Shown piece by piece: positions 1 through 13,235 of a stretch of DNA of 64,000 nucleotides. Source of the stretch: Eopsaltria australis. Taxonomy: Eukaryota; Chordata; Aves; Passeriformes; Petroicidae. Numbering within the stretch: position 1 is the first letter of the stretch; each line of letters begins with the position of its first letter. The stretch lies in the NCBI GenBank assembly GCA_034509425.1, contig JAVTVJ010000132.1, forward strand, positions 2,687,470-2,751,469. Direction: 5' to 3'. The position numbers and the translations under genes were made by a program. The notes under the pieces are model-generated. The model saw only the letters and a list, made by a program, of their open reading frames with translations, was not told the DNA's origin and made no database searches.

Positions 1-2974
1 ACATGAACATTTTTCATAGAAGTTTCACAAGGCTCAGTATCCCTACCCTTATTTTTAATACAATTAGAAGAACATTTCTTCCAAATATACACCAAAATTT
101 TGAACTCATTTTTATATCTTTATTTTCCAGAATATGCTATAGCAATGAGTTAGCATTTTGAGAAAATAGGGGTATTTTTAGAATTCAAAATGATCATCTG
201 TGATCACTTTACTTACTTCCAAGTATTCATATGTGATGTTCCATTTCAGGAGTGGTACTAAAATGCTTAAAAGCCTATAGGCATGCTCCTGACAGGAAAG
301 AAGTTTCAGCAAATGTACACCAACTTCAGTCATTATCACCATTCTAATTCCTCTTATGGATTTATCCTTAAGAAGAATTGTTAAAGAACCAATGGAAACT
401 CATCCATCTAAATCCCTTTGGATTTTTAAAGACTATAATGAGCATTTTTCATTTCCCATGGTGGGACACTGTGTGGTATCTCCTGACATTCCTCCATCAT
501 GGCACTTCACCCTTGTCAGAAACAGATGGATGAAACAATGTCTTCTGTCTTTGCAGCTTCTAAGGGTGTTATTCAGTTCATCTCATTAAGATTTCTATAG
601 TGTCTGATCAGGACTACTAAAATTAAAAGTACTAATCCAAAGCTCACTGAAGTTAATGGAAAGATTTCCATTGACTCCACTGGGTGCCATATGGCTCATA
701 GGCCCCACAAAGGCAGAGACCTGACAGCCTTCTTAAGAACATTTCCTTTTGTATGTTTATCATTTGCTGGAGGCTTTTGTTGCAAGACTAGAATGTCTGA
801 CATGTGCTCCTGGATGCTACCCTCAGTGATAGTGCATGAGTGTAAATAATGACATACTGTGAGGGCTGCTTACCTAATGGTAATACTGCCAGTGTAAAAC
901 TGCGCTGAGACATCAATGCAAAATGTAATATGTCATTTACCTAATGTATTATTTTATCACAGAAGCCAGACTCTTAAGGGCACAATATCTTTCCAGTCTG
1001 TTCAACTGTATTATCTATCAGCTGGGATGTTATGAACACTGAATCAATCATCACAAGCACAATGTAGCTGACATTGTAGTGTATATATGTAAATGATTTA
1101 GCAGATGCCAGAGCTGTAAATTTACCTTGATGTTTATCTAAAATTCACAATGCCTCTAAATGCGGAAGTAGTGGGCAGGTAAAACGTATAAGGAAGAACA
1201 CTTTCACAGTAATTTTCTAGCTTGTCCTCTCTTGACACAACTGAACCATCCTCTAGGGCTGGCTGCCTTTAGCTCCACAATAGGAAAAAATACACATTTA
1301 GCATGTATCCCCATCCCAGAGTCCAACACAGAACTCACAATGCTAGTCTTTGTCCTTCAGGAAGATACTCAGTGAGGAGGGGAAGAGATCCATCCATGTG
1401 TTAGTTATTGTGCCACTGATGTGGGCCTGGCACAAGATTTCCTAGGCTAAAGGTTACAACATAAGGATTTAGAGGTATGTGCACACTTTTAGAATTTGAA
1501 TAATTTTCTGTTCTTCCCTGCATTTTTAACATCTTGCTTCAATTCCCTAGTAGAATATCCTGATTGACCAGCCATAAGACTGACTAGATGGAACGATTGA
1601 CCAGCCATAAGACTGACTAGATGGAACAACCTTACCCATTCTTCCAGCTGTTGTGCCACTGACTGGACAAAAGCAACAAATTACAGTGTGAAAAAAGCCA
1701 GTAAGGGTATGTGAACACACATGTCTGCTACTCAGTAATAATGTCCCTTTTGCCTACTAGGATGCTGGTTTAAAACATTAAACAAAAAATTTACTTTTGA
1801 CCTTTGTTGATAAATGGATCAAAAGAGGATTCCAAAGTTGTTTAAAATTGCAGATGGAGAGAAACCTCCCCAGGGAAAATGTGTTCTGCCAGCATCTGCT
1901 GGCAAGTAAAGGTAACTGCTAATCCCCAGTTGCAAGCAAGTTATGTAAGCATTTGAGACATTTTTAACATTCCAATATGTTTTCATGGTCAAATTTTTAT
2001 TCAGATTGTAAACCTGTGGCAAGAGATCTTGGTTCATGTGTTGTCTGCAAAAATTGGATTTGTTACCTGGTGTGCAACAAACCAAAACAAATAATTCGCA
2101 CCTACGTGAGACATTGATTATTTATTTCAGAATTGTGCAAGCCTGGGTGCTTTGGAATTCCTTAAAGCAAGTACACCACTATCAAAACTTTCTACTATTT
2201 ATACATTTTAGCAAACAAAGGAATTAGTGTTCATTGGCTAGAAGTTACATAGTTCCCTTATTAATTAGTATTCTGTCTTCTGTTGCTTAATGATTCTCTC
2301 GCCTCTCATGCTAATTAGGCCCCACGTTCAGTGTTTCTGTTCTTTTGGGTCAGTGGGTTTCTTGTGTCAGTGGCCCATGAGTCAGTATTTGCAGATCTCC
2401 CCATGCCAGAATTACCTTTTACCCAGTTGGAGCTGATTTCAGCAACTCAGAGTTGCTGAGTCGGGTTTATTAGTTTCTGCCTTATCTTAGAAATTCTGCC
2501 AGTTGTTTTTGTGGCCTATAAATGCTGCAGCCTGTGATGGGATCAAGTTTAAAAAGACTAAAATTGAGAAAGTATGAAGGAGACCTCAATTTCTTTTCCC
2601 CCAGGTTTGTCTGCAAGGAAACCCTGCTGCATTTGCTGGAAAAAATGGACAGAGGAGTAAGGTGGTAACATCATGACTAGGGCAAGAGATAAAACTTTCC
2701 AGCAGCTGGACTTCTCTATCATAGACTACAAAACAGAATTAGGAAATATTCCAACAGTTATATATAGAGATTAGTTATTTTGCCTATTCAAACACAAGAA
2801 AGCTTTTCTTCAAATGAGGAAATACTCATTACTGAGTAACCACACAGTATTGTTTACTTTCTCAGTTTTCTTCAGGGGGCTTGAGACATAATATTTATAG
2901 CCCTTGTGGGAAGATGTCACTAGAAATTCTACCTCCAAATGGTCAAAGGAAAATATATATAATTGCAGTAGCAC
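1..2974. other. No gene seen; unique AT-rich DNA
   Basis: No exon, RNA gene or interspersed repeat is recognisable in this stretch. The open frames are short and use unremarkable codons. The only structured feature is a perfect tandem duplication of 33 bp at 1562-1627, listed separately. Confidence 0.6.
1562..1627. repeat. Perfect 33-bp tandem duplication
   Basis: Positions 1562-1594 and 1595-1627 are identical over all 33 bases. Each copy begins gattgaccag and ends gatggaac. The absence of any difference in AT-rich, freely drifting DNA suggests a recent event, or possibly an assembly artefact. The unit length is a multiple of three but no supported reading frame runs through it. Confidence 0.95.
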
Positions 2975-3375
2975 TATCTTGGTTTAACCCCAGCTGGCAA
3001 CCAGGACCACACAGCTGATCACTCAGTCCTGCACCAGTGGGATGGGGAGAGAATTGGAAGAGTAAAAGCTAGAAAACTCGTGGGTTGAGATAAAGACAGT
3101 TTAATAGAGAAGGCAAAAGCTGCACACACAGGTTAAGCAAAACGAAGAATTAATTCATCACTTCCCGTCAGCCAGCGAGTGTTCAGCAATCCCCAGGAAA
3201 GCCAGGCTCCATCATGCATAATGGTGACCTGGGAAACATCATGAGTCCAAATGTACCCCCCTTCCTCCTTGTTCCCCCAGCTTTACATACTGAGCATGAT
3301 GCCACATGGTATGGGATATCCCTTTGGTCAGTTGGGGTCAGCTGTCCAGGCTGTCTCCTCCCAGCTTTCCAAAGA
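2975..3375 (-). mobile_element. Truncated solo LTR, family A (avian ERV)
   Basis: Read on the minus strand this is the 3' portion of a retroviral LTR. The plus-strand left edge, tatcttggtttaacccc, mirrors the family end ggttaaaccatgaca seen at 31261-31274 and 57621-57635. It shares ordered landmarks with the copies at 18081, 30680, 57044 and 59317. These are the gagaattggaagagtaaaag block, the tttaatag block (ATTAAA polyadenylation signal in the other sense), the gttcagcaatccccagg block and the tactgagcatgatgcc block. Similarity fades near 3375, so the U3 side is lost. No gag, pol or env sequence adjoins it. The family label is mine and is based on the five copies in this window. Confidence 0.8.
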
Positions 3376-3761
3376 ATGGGAAATGCACAAGTCTACAGGA
3401 TGCAATGGCATATTCCTACAAGTGTCCAGAGAGCTGGCCAATGCCAGATGGATGCAGTGTCATAATTTGGAACAGATATTTCCCTACCCAAACTGCCACC
3501 AGATTCCAGAGAATGGTTGTGATGCATGGTATGATACTCAGTCAGCGAGATATATCAAAAGCAAGGCCTTTGTTGACTCCTTGTTAATGGTTAGTTAAGA
3601 TTTCTTTTGAGAATGACAGTCCTGATGTCCATATATAAAAGGAAAGATACATAGTTTGAGGGTCAGTCTGTTAGGTATGCACACCAAAAAGGCAGCTTGT
3701 TATCAGCAATGAGAAGGTGCCTGAAGTTGGACTCTGAGTACATAATGCCTGGATGTCTTAA

Positions 3762-4568
3762 CCCGGGAATACTCACCCATATATAGAATTGGTCTTGGTA
3801 GCTGTTATGACAGCAGGCAGTCTGGGGATGCACAAACAGGAAACAATTGATAATCACAGAGGTGCTTACATACCTTTTGAAAGACGCCTGGGACAAGAAA
3901 GAACTTTGAGTTTTTCTAGTGAGTCCAAGACATCTGGAGAAATCATGGGATTTGCTGCTGGATGGTCACACCATATCCTGTTCAGTCAGCTCTCAAATCT
4001 GTGTACAAAAACATTGTGCCCTGACAAAAACATAACAGCATGGTTTAGCTACTTTTCTCTATCCTCCGCTGACCTGGACCTACCTTCCTTGGCCTCACCC
4101 ATCCTCTTCCAGGTTTTCCTCTCTTTCCATATCTGTACCACTCCCCTCCCCTGGCCACTCATACAGCTCTTGCTGTGTTCTCATCTTTATCTGATATTCT
4201 GTGTGCTACTGCTGTATCTCATTAGTTCCTTTAGCTTCTACCAGCCCAAAAGCATAATATCTAAATCTGGAGTTCCGAAAAGAAATCCCTGGTCATGTTT
4301 TTATGCCATGTCGCATAAAAAGGGGATGTTTCCTAGACCCTTAGTGTTTAATTTTTCTGTCAGCACCCCAGAAAAGCCAAGACTCTTGTGCCCAAGCAGT
4401 CTGTCAGTGTCCTGTTATGGGGACCCTACACTGAGCAGTCCTGCTGGGTGGGACGGCAGGACTGACTTATTCAGGGAAATGCACCAGCAGGAAAAGGGAG
4501 ACCCCTCAGCAGGTGTTCCTCTTTACTCCAGTATGTTCCCCGTTGCTGGGGACTGCCAGGGTGTGTGA
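3762..4568 (+). other. Long open frame of unknown status (about 268 codons)
   Basis: The frame is open from just after a TAA at 3759-3761 to the stop at 4566-4568. The first ATG is at 3807, giving about 253 residues. The predicted product is rich in Ser, Leu, Pro and Cys, with a hydrophobic stretch in the middle and no domain or motif I recognise. The plus strand here is pyrimidine-rich, which by itself lowers the chance of stop codons, so the length is weaker evidence than it looks. No splice or promoter signal convinced me. It could be chance, a decayed retroelement region next to the 2975 LTR, or an unrecognised terminal exon. I do not assign a function. Confidence 0.2.
4436..4464. repeat. 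Short inverted repeat (hairpin)
   Basis: The arm cagtcctgc at 4436-4444 and the arm gcaggactg at 4456-4464 are exact reverse complements, separated by 11 bases. The stem is nine base pairs and GC-rich. It lies inside the long open frame. No function is implied. Confidence 0.7.
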
Positions 4569-5726
4569 AGGTCTCATACCAACAGTTTACAGAATATCAC
4601 TCTTTATTATTATAAAATTGTGACAGCTTAAAGTTTGAGGATTGCTGGTGATAGTATCTGACTGCAAATATGTATTCAAAGCAATACATGGACAAGCTCT
4701 AATCCCCAGTAATGCTCAGTGTGCAGAGTGTGATTCTTACACAATAGGTGTCCCTGCAGGAGTGAAGACAGGTTCAGACCATTAACTGTTCTGAGCAGTT
4801 ACAATGGAGTCTTCCCCAACAATCCCCCATTCTCAATTTGATTTTACACGATTTCTCTGTGTTTAGGTGGAACTTGAGTGTCTCTAGTCATACATGTCTT
4901 TGTAATTGAATGGTTTAACATTTTTTTCACTTTGCTTTTAAAGATACAGTCAAAAATATTTAGAGCGCATGTCCAGTGAGGGGTGGTTGTACCATGGAGA
5001 TGAGATGGGATAGAGGTGTGTGTTAATATTACAGTTAGGCTACAATGAACCAAGTTCACCTGAGGAGAGAGATTTCGCCAGTTGTTGGCTCAGCAGCAGG
5101 GCATCTCCTCCCCCATCTGCCCTGGCTGACAGGAGTTATGTGGTTTATCAGCTACAAAGCACCATCAGCTTCCTTTCCCTTCAAGGATTTCAACAGAGCC
5201 TGGCCACGGTGTCTCCACTCTGCTCCACCCTCTGTTCTATCCCCTGAGCAGGTGTGTGTGTGGGGAATCACTGTGGGATAGGTTTGAGCCAACTGCATTC
5301 CAGCCAGGGAGCAGCAACTGCATTTTACCCTAAAATTCCTCTACCATTATAACTTCTGCTAGGAGGCAAATATAACTTCCCAGTGTCCTCTAATTAAACC
5401 CTAGCCATCTTTCCACACTTGTCCTTTCCCCCTTTCTCTCCCACAGGCTTAGCTCATTCTCTCACAAAGTCCTATGATCAGGTCAAGCTAGTTTTGGAAG
5501 TTGAAGTATTTCAAGTTCATCATTAATATAATGAAATAAATTGCAGACAATTAAAAGTTCAACACAGCCCATGTGGAAGTTATTTCTTGGAAAATTTAAA
5601 ACACTGGTTTCTTCCTTTATAAACTGGAGGTTTTCCGAGATGGAGAAGTTGAATATTTAACAGCATTTTTGAGAAATTAATATAATTATTACATGCCTTT
5701 TCCTGCAAGGACTGGAAATAGAGATT

Positions 5727-5777
5727 TCTGAGTTACAAAGATCTGAGTTACAAAAATCAAGGGATCTGAGTTACAAA
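5727..5777. repeat. Three spaced copies of a 13-bp motif
   Basis: The motif tctgagttacaaa is repeated exactly at 5727, 5742 and 5765, with spacers of 2 and 10 bases. It looks like a small degenerate minisatellite. Confidence 0.8.
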
Positions 5778-7703
5778 TAAGAGAGTTAAAATGTTGAAGA
5801 ACCCAAGTAAATGAATAGGCAAGGCCAAAATATTGTAGAAGTGTTATTAATTGTAGCAGGATAAAGATACTTATCAAGGTCTTTTCTCCCAAACTTCTCG
5901 TGCTCAGTCTGAGTCTTTGTGATGCAGAAGACAAAGTTCCTAATAGACTAATCAGTCTAATTGCTAATAGTAGATTTCTGTGGCATTCAAATGAAGGTGA
6001 AACAAATGTAAAATCACTATAGAATCCCTTCCTTTTTTGTAGCTATCCTAAATTTTCTAAGAAAATTTATGTAAGAGGCAACTTCCTTGCGAGCACTTTT
6101 GACTGTCTTTGAGTACAAGTGCATAACACACTGAATGTGGGGAGAAAAGGTCTCATGCTGCTGTAAATATCTGTGGTCTTTCATGCCAGATTTCAAGATG
6201 AATTTTGTTAGATAATTTTTAAACAATAGTCAGACAGAAATGTCACTGTCTCTCCATCCTGTGTGACATCTATGCAAAGTGACAGTTGTGGGCACAATTT
6301 AAGGTTTAAAAGGCAACTGTCAGGTGTTGACCATAACTTTACTAAGATGTATTTTCTTATCTGTATATTTTTGATATGATAGATTTTAAATAAGAATATA
6401 AATTCAATGCCCTTACCAAGCATGGCTAACTGTGGTCTTATTATAGTGCCATAAATACAGAAACTCCTACAAATCTGTGTCTCTTAACTTCTGAACGACT
6501 TTTACTAACTGTATGAAGTCACCCAACATGATCTTTTATATGCATCATACATGAAGGAAGAACAAGCCTGTCAGTCATGCAGTATCTCATGCATGATCAG
6601 AAACTCACCTGGGATTTCCTGTGTATTTTCAGCTGTTCTCCAAAGAGCATTCATTTTAATTTGCCAGCCTGTTTAAACACGAAGATGGCTATGAAGATTA
6701 AACTTCTGTCTTAAAAGAATGATTCAGTAACATAATTATATGAAGGTGTATGCAATTCTGAAACTGTACCATGGTTCCTGTGGAGTGATAGAAGCATCAG
6801 GCTGTTGTTGCATGTTGAATGAATTTCAGCTGTACTTGCTGTAATACTGAAAGACAACTCACACGCTATTAATGAAAGACTCAGAGTAACACAGCTCTGT
6901 TGGTACATAATTTTAAAAATATCTGTGTCTATTAAAGTGAAAACTGCTCTTTGCTTTTAATTTACTCTACGTGAGTCTGCTTTGTCGGTCTCTCTAAAAA
7001 GAGACCTACCAAAAACATTCAAGAGAGAGAAAAAATTCCATGTTTCAGTCAAAAGAAAAATAATCAAGTTTCAGGATAACACAATGATTTTAACTCAGGT
7101 AAAGGTTTAATCTGAGTTGCATACAGCTTTTGTTCTGTGTGCCACCAGTCTTTATGTGTGCATACATATAAATATATTTCCATTAACAATATCAAACATG
7201 AACCTACAATTTAACAGCCTGCATTTGTATGGGTATCCAAGTCAGAGTTTAGTAGTGTTGAGCCAATAAGAATTATGCTGCTTGAAACAGTTTATTTGTA
7301 GATTCAGTGCTCTCAACAGATCATATTATTGTATTCCACTCCCTGAACTATATACTAATAAAAAGAAAGACAAAGACAGGAAATGGAGATTGTGAATTTC
7401 AGCATGAAGGTGCTGTGCATGGTATGTATATATTTGAGCACTAACATCATTAAGGAAATAGTGGACTCTTAGAATTTCTTTGTGGAAAAGTTTTGTGCTT
7501 GATTTGACTAGATCTCAAATTGCGCTGTATTTAATTTAATCAATGTATTTCCAACAGTAAAGACACAATCCTAAACCCTGTATCACTTGAAAACAAAATT
7601 TGTTGATGCCAGATCTCTATGACAGATTTTGAGAAAAGGATCAAGAGTTCATATTTTTCCCAACTCAGCATGTCTAGGTGCATATTTCAACAGAAAACTT
7701 GTT

Positions 7704-7719
7704 GGGGGGGGGGGGGGGG
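7704..7719 (+). repeat. G16 homopolymer
   Basis: Sixteen consecutive G follow cttgtt and precede aggttaatt. Runs of this kind are length-unstable and are often miscounted in assemblies. Confidence 0.9.
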
Positions 7720-8669
7720 AGGTTAATTGGTATCATTTGCTCTTTTAATTTAGAAAAAAATACAAAATAAAATAGTTTATCTGTGAGTTGCATGAGATAA
7801 GTCCAACTCTCAAAAACTCAGGGCCAATTTACTGCAATTTGGAGAATAAAGTAGTGGGAGTTACTATGTAACAGATCCAACTGAGTGTGAGAGAGCAAAA
7901 TTTACTTATAGTTTTTGTTTCGGAGTTCTGAAAATTAATCCTCATCTTCATTTAGGAGACATTCATGTAATAGCATAAAGCCTCTTAGTCCTTAGGGAAG
8001 TGCCATGGACAGTGCTTCCCATTACATCAGAGATTGAGCTGTCTGTACACTGAAATCAATACAGCCAAGAAGATGATTTGGTATATCCCCTTTCTCAGCT
8101 GTAATTCATCATTACAAGTCATTTTGCTTTCAAAGATTTTTTTTCCCCTAGTCTAACTGTCGTGAGCAACCAAAAATACATGTTAGGAGAACAGCACATT
8201 ATCAGATTATTTTTTCATTGAGAAGCCAAGACCTGTTTACCTATTTCCTTTTGAAAATGGTCTACAGATACATGAGAAAATAAATTAAAACAATCAGGAT
8301 ATGTCTTCATTTTTTTTCAACCTCTGCTAACAATGTTAGCAGCTTACTCACAATGTAGCAGAGAAATTTCCTGAAATAATGGCCAAAGGATGAATATGAG
8401 GGTGAGACAAAGGAAGAAGCATGCAATAAAACCAGTGAGATTGATCTTGTCTAATTCCAGCCATGTAAGACTTCGGCTTCTGAGCTAATCTATTGGTCTA
8501 GGATCTCTCTGCAGTCAGAATGGACAAATAATCACCTCATAGTGGTGGTTCAACTGTTGGTATTTAGTGATAGTGTTCAAAATTCAGCTCCAGATTATAC
8601 CACCAGATACCTATTTTATGGTGACCTGAGTAACTCTTCTGATTTTGGTTGATTCTCTTGAATAATAGT

Positions 8670-9840
8670 CACTTGAATCCCTCTGCCTTAACCAGGGACA
8701 CCTTCCACTAGATCAGATTATTCAGAGCTCCATCCAACCTGACCTTGAACACCTCCAGGGATGGGGCATCCACAGCTTCTCTGGGCAACCTGTTCCAGTG
8801 TCTCACAACACTCAAAGTAAAGAATATTTTCCTAATATCTAAACTAAACCTTCTCTCGCTTATTTTGAAGCCATTCCCCATTGTGCTGCCATTACACACC
8901 CTTGTAAAAAAGTCCCACTCCATTTTTCTTGCAGACTCCCTTCAGGTGCTGGAAGGATGCAATTAGGTCACCTCAAAGCCTTCTCTTTTCCAGGCTGAAC
9001 AATTCCAATTCTCTCAGCCTTTCCTCGTAGCAGAGCTGCTCCATCCCTCTGATCATCTTGGTGGCCTCCTCTGGACTGGCTCCAATAGGTCCATGCCCTT
9101 CCTGTGCTGGGGACCCAGAGCTGATGCAGCCCTGCAGGTGGGGTCTCACCAGAGCTGGGCAGAGGGGCAGAATCCCCTCCCTCACCTGCTGCCCACACTG
9201 CTTTGGATGCAGCCCAGGGCACGTTTGGCTCTCCAGGGTGCAAGGGCACATGGCTGGATCATGTCCAGCCTCTCACCCCTTGCACATCCCCAAATCCTTC
9301 TCAGCAGGGCTGCTCTGGATTGGTTCATCCCCAGACTGTGCTGATACCGGGGGTTGCCCTGACCCAGGTGCAGCACCTTGCACTTGGTGTTGTCAAACCT
9401 CATGGGATTCCCATGGGCCACTTCTCAAGTCATCTAGGTCCCTGTGGATGGCATCCTGTCCTTCAGGTGTGTCACTGCACCACAGCTTGGTTTTCACTGA
9501 TGTGCCCTTGGATTCTGAGCTTTTTACCACTATCCTCTGGATGTCACTGGCCAACCACTTTCTTATGCATCTAACAGTCCATCCATCAAATCCATCTCTA
9601 ATTTAGAGAGAAGGATGTTTTGTCAAAGTCTTTAGAAAAGTTCAGATAAATGATATTTGTAGCTCGCTCTTTGTCCAGTTGTGTAGTCACTCCACTGAAG
9701 GAAGGCCACTGGGTTGGTCAGGCCTTGCCCTTGGTGAAGCCATGCTGGCTATCTTGAATCACCTCCTGTCCTCCATGTGCCTTAGCATAGCTTCAAGCAA
9801 TAATCTTGAGTCAGAGCTGATTTTTATTTATCAGGTCCCT
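8670..9840 (-). pseudogene. CR1 LINE 3' fragment, dead reverse-transcriptase ORF
   Basis: On the minus strand this is the 3' end of a chicken-repeat-1 retrotransposon. It covers the C-terminal part of the ORF2 protein and the start of the 3' UTR (gtgtccctg next to tctagtgg at 8694-8712). Minus-strand frames carry typical CR1 C-terminal blocks: HWNRLPREAVDAPSLEVFK (8708-8923), KMIRGMEQLCYEERLRELE (8973-9251) and CKVLHLGQGNPRYQ (9182-9421). The blocks lie in different frames, so frameshifts are present. Near 9490-9515 the sequence jumps from the segment coding the residues after the catalytic box to a segment normally well upstream of it. The FADD-type catalytic box of the reverse transcriptase is therefore deleted. 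The element is 5' truncated near 9840, as is usual for CR1, and cannot move. Confidence 0.93.
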
Positions 9841-12800
9841 GATTTAAGTGTCTAAACCAGAACTGGTCCTCCCTGAGTGAAAGACACCAAAACATGCCCG
9901 TTTAAGCTCATTCCTCTTGTTGCCAGAAAGAAACGCAAAACTCTTCTACTTTGCGTTATTTAACTACTATTTATTGAGCAGAAAACAAGGAGGAAAAGTG
10001 AAAATTATTCCAGTGATCAGACAATTTATTTGAACTATGAGAGAATTTCTTTTGTCCTTGCTTCACTGTTCTGGTGAATTAATTCAAGAAAGGTAGATTA
10101 AAAGAAATGTAGGTTTCTCAAAAAATCAGCTAGATAAGGTAGAGCTTTTGAGGTTCTGCTTGATTTTATATGCCTCAAGTTGAACTAATATGTAGTGCAT
10201 AGTCTTAGTGACCAGTAGATCTGCAGAGCACAGCACTGTGCAATATTGCCACTCAGGTAGAGGACAACTGTGTTTGTGGAGCACTAATCTTGAGGAAATC
10301 TGCCCTTTTATCTCCTATTAAGTTGCTTTAACTTGTGCACTGCTATGCTCAGTGACTGGTTTGGCATACAGACCCTCATCCAGTATGCTCATGGCCCTCA
10401 TGGCTCTGGTCAAATTACCCTCCCAAAACCTTTGAGTGCTCACCTTTGAGTGCTCAGAGTGCTGCAGATGGATGTGGGCCTCCACTTCTGTCTTGTTTCT
10501 GTTGGCTTCATGAGGATAGCTCAGATAATCTTAAGCATCTCTATATAAGCCCCTGAATCATTCCTGATATACCTAAAAGCTATTCTTCTAAATCTACCAT
10601 AATAATCCTTTCTGTAGTCAGTGAAGAGAAAAATATACTTGGAGAGGGTGATTCAGGTAACTAACTCATCTTAGACACCTATTTGATGATGCTTTGAGTC
10701 ATTTGGTGATGATACTTCTTATACACCATTAAATATAAATGGAGTAACTGAGTTGGACCTAAACATCTAACTTTTTGGACACAGATTTTAGGTGAAATGA
10801 ATCTTCTTTGTACTCAAAACTAACACTGTAACTTAGCATCATAGTGTAAATTTACGTTGACTTTTATTTTTGGTCTAAAACCCACCTACAATGCGCTTAA
10901 TTTTCCAACTGATTTTAATAGCTGTTGAATCAATCATAGACTGGAAACTTTGGGGGATGAGGGGAATTCTGAAAAAGGAAAAAAGGTTTTGTAAATTAAA
11001 CACCTCCTCACAAAAAAAAAAAAAAGAAATTTAAAAAAAAGAAAAAATAAAGACAAAACATCAAAAAAGAAAACACTGAAAGTAAAGGGTATTTGTACAG
11101 AAATTGTTTGGGTTTAAGTCATCAATGTCATAATTCTAGAATAGAAAGTAAAATTTTTGTTTCTTCTAAAATCTTAATATGTTTGATACTGTGATATCAA
11201 CAAGAGACTGAAAAAATCATTGACAATACACATCTATACTCTATAAACAGAAGTTTGTAGAGGAAAATCAGGGCATGATTCCACAGCAGAGTGCGTAAGA
11301 ATGAGCTCAAACTAGCTAATGTAAAGTCTGCTCAGATATTTCTGGTGCATGCTGAACTAAGTTGCCCATAGAAGAGGCAAAAGAGAGACTTGACTTTTTT
11401 CTATGAGTAGCTAAGGAACAGAAAATTGCTAGTTGAAAACTTTCCAAATCTAGTAAGCAAGGTGATAACAAAATCTAAATATTAAAGCCTGAAGTGAGTA
11501 AAATTTGAATTACGACATAAGGCATGAGTAAATTAGGTACAAGAAAAAAGTTTAGGTAAAGAAAACATGAAAATTCAGGTAAACCTGGTGGCCACAGATT
11601 TGCTAGATTTCAGAGATCCCAGTGGCCTTCTCAGTCTTGGACTATTGACATCCAGAAATTTCATGATGACTTAAATAGAACACGACCATTGCTGATCCTG
11701 GTAGCAAACATGGCTTTTTCTTTGTGGGACTTGCTGGTGATCAAAGATTTATCCCCAATGACAAGAGTTAGGAATCCAAAATAAAATTATATACCCTTAG
11801 TATTTCTTCAAACCTCTCTGGAAATTAAAATTGCCACACTTGCAATTGTGATAAATTAAAGTGGTGGTGTCCTGTGTCCTCAATTTTCTTGTAGATGAAA
11901 AGCAATTCTTGTTCAAAGCTGAAAAAGCCAGAATTTTAAGTGCATGTTAGACTCCGGTTTCTCCAGCAGTTCATTCTAACTTGATGTAGGATCATTCTGC
12001 TCAGCTGACTCCTTGATTGCTTGCTTGTGAGCAGGAAAAATCTTCTCTGCTTTAGATTTACTCTGATTCTGTCACCTGCTTTTATTTTTATATCAAGTCT
12101 TGACAAAAACTAGAACAGAATTAAACCTCTTCAGAGCCTGAGTATTAAAAATTCTTAGCTTTTTTTGTGGCCATGCACTTCAGCCTTGTTGCAGCTGGAA
12201 GAGGCCATGTGCCTTCTATGGTCTCATGAATCTGTCTGGCTTTGTTGTAGCAAGTGACATTGCTGATCTGACAGAAAAACTTCATTAGAAAGGATTTGTG
12301 GAGAACATTCTGGAAATTCAGCTTAAAATGGTTTGCTATTTTGTTCACTACTCAACTGGATGTTTTTCATGACTGAGCAGACAGGGTTTATGAGCATACT
12401 TTGAAAAATGCCATAAAGATGCATTGCACTCTAGATGTAGTTCTTTATTTACCTCATAATGTTTACAAAATTCAGAGGGTCAATCATATGAGATCTAACT
12501 GTTAAAAAATTTGGACATTATAGATAAAGATTACACAGTCCAAGGATTTTACTTATACAGCCACAACACAGGACAAATGAGAAGAGACCACAAAATCTGT
12601 GAAGGTTTTGTTTACTCAGTGGATTTACTGAGAGAAAGCACCAAGCAGAAATTTTTTTGCATATGTGAATGCACCTGGGTAAACTTCTCCTATATTTAAA
12701 GTACTTTAATGGTAGCATGTGTGTTTTTACCAACTTGAGTCTGAGCACAGATTATTTTCCAATTTTCTATCACTTAAAGTAGAAAAAAAAAGGTAAGATG

Positions 12801-13235
12801 AATCACAAATCATCCCTTTGATATTAAGTGATGAGACCACATTTTGGAAGCTGTGCAAATCTAAGGTAATAACAACAAGCAATAAGGTAATACAGTTGTC
12901 TTCATTAACACTAGGCAATGGCAGATTACTCATCTTTATGCAGGCTAGCACATGAGGTGAGTGAAGCATGTGCTTTGTTAGCAAGTCTCAGTAATATGTT
13001 CTAAAAGCAAAGAATCAGTAAGGATCAGAAAACCAGTTCCATTCAAGATTAGCATAAGTTAGCCAGTGTATTAATCTTTTATGTTTATGCAAGTAAATGA
13101 AAGTGCACGGGTGCACATAGATTTGCAGTATTTGTAGCACAAATAGAATATTGTTACAATCTCATTCTCCAGATATTTCTGAAAAAAGAATGGAAAACAA
13201 GTGCTAATCCTCAAGTTTCTTACTGAAGAGATTTT
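9841..13235. other. No gene seen; unique AT-rich DNA
   Basis: I see no recognisable exon, RNA gene or transposon. A 14-bp tandem duplication lies at 10428-10455 and an A-rich tract at about 11010-11070. Open frames here are short and show no conserved motif. Confidence 0.55.
10428..10455. repeat. Perfect 14-bp tandem duplication
   Basis: The unit acctttgagtgctc occurs at 10428-10441 and again at 10442-10455 without any difference. A partial further copy (agagtgct) follows. Confidence 0.9.

Larger units (their letters stand above)
3376..8669. other. No gene identified; mostly unique DNA
   Basis: The segment from 3400 to 5450 is richer in C and T than its surroundings and holds the long open frame listed separately. 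The rest is ordinary AT-rich DNA. A 13-bp motif tctgagttacaaa occurs three times at 5727-5739, 5742-5754 and 5765-5777. A run of 16 G lies at 7704-7719. An 8-bp inverted repeat with a 3-nt loop lies at 8324-8342. Confidence 0.55.

Noticed and set aside
9058..9606. 182-codon plus-strand open frame
   Set aside because: It is the antisense shadow of the minus-strand CR1 ORF2 fragment.
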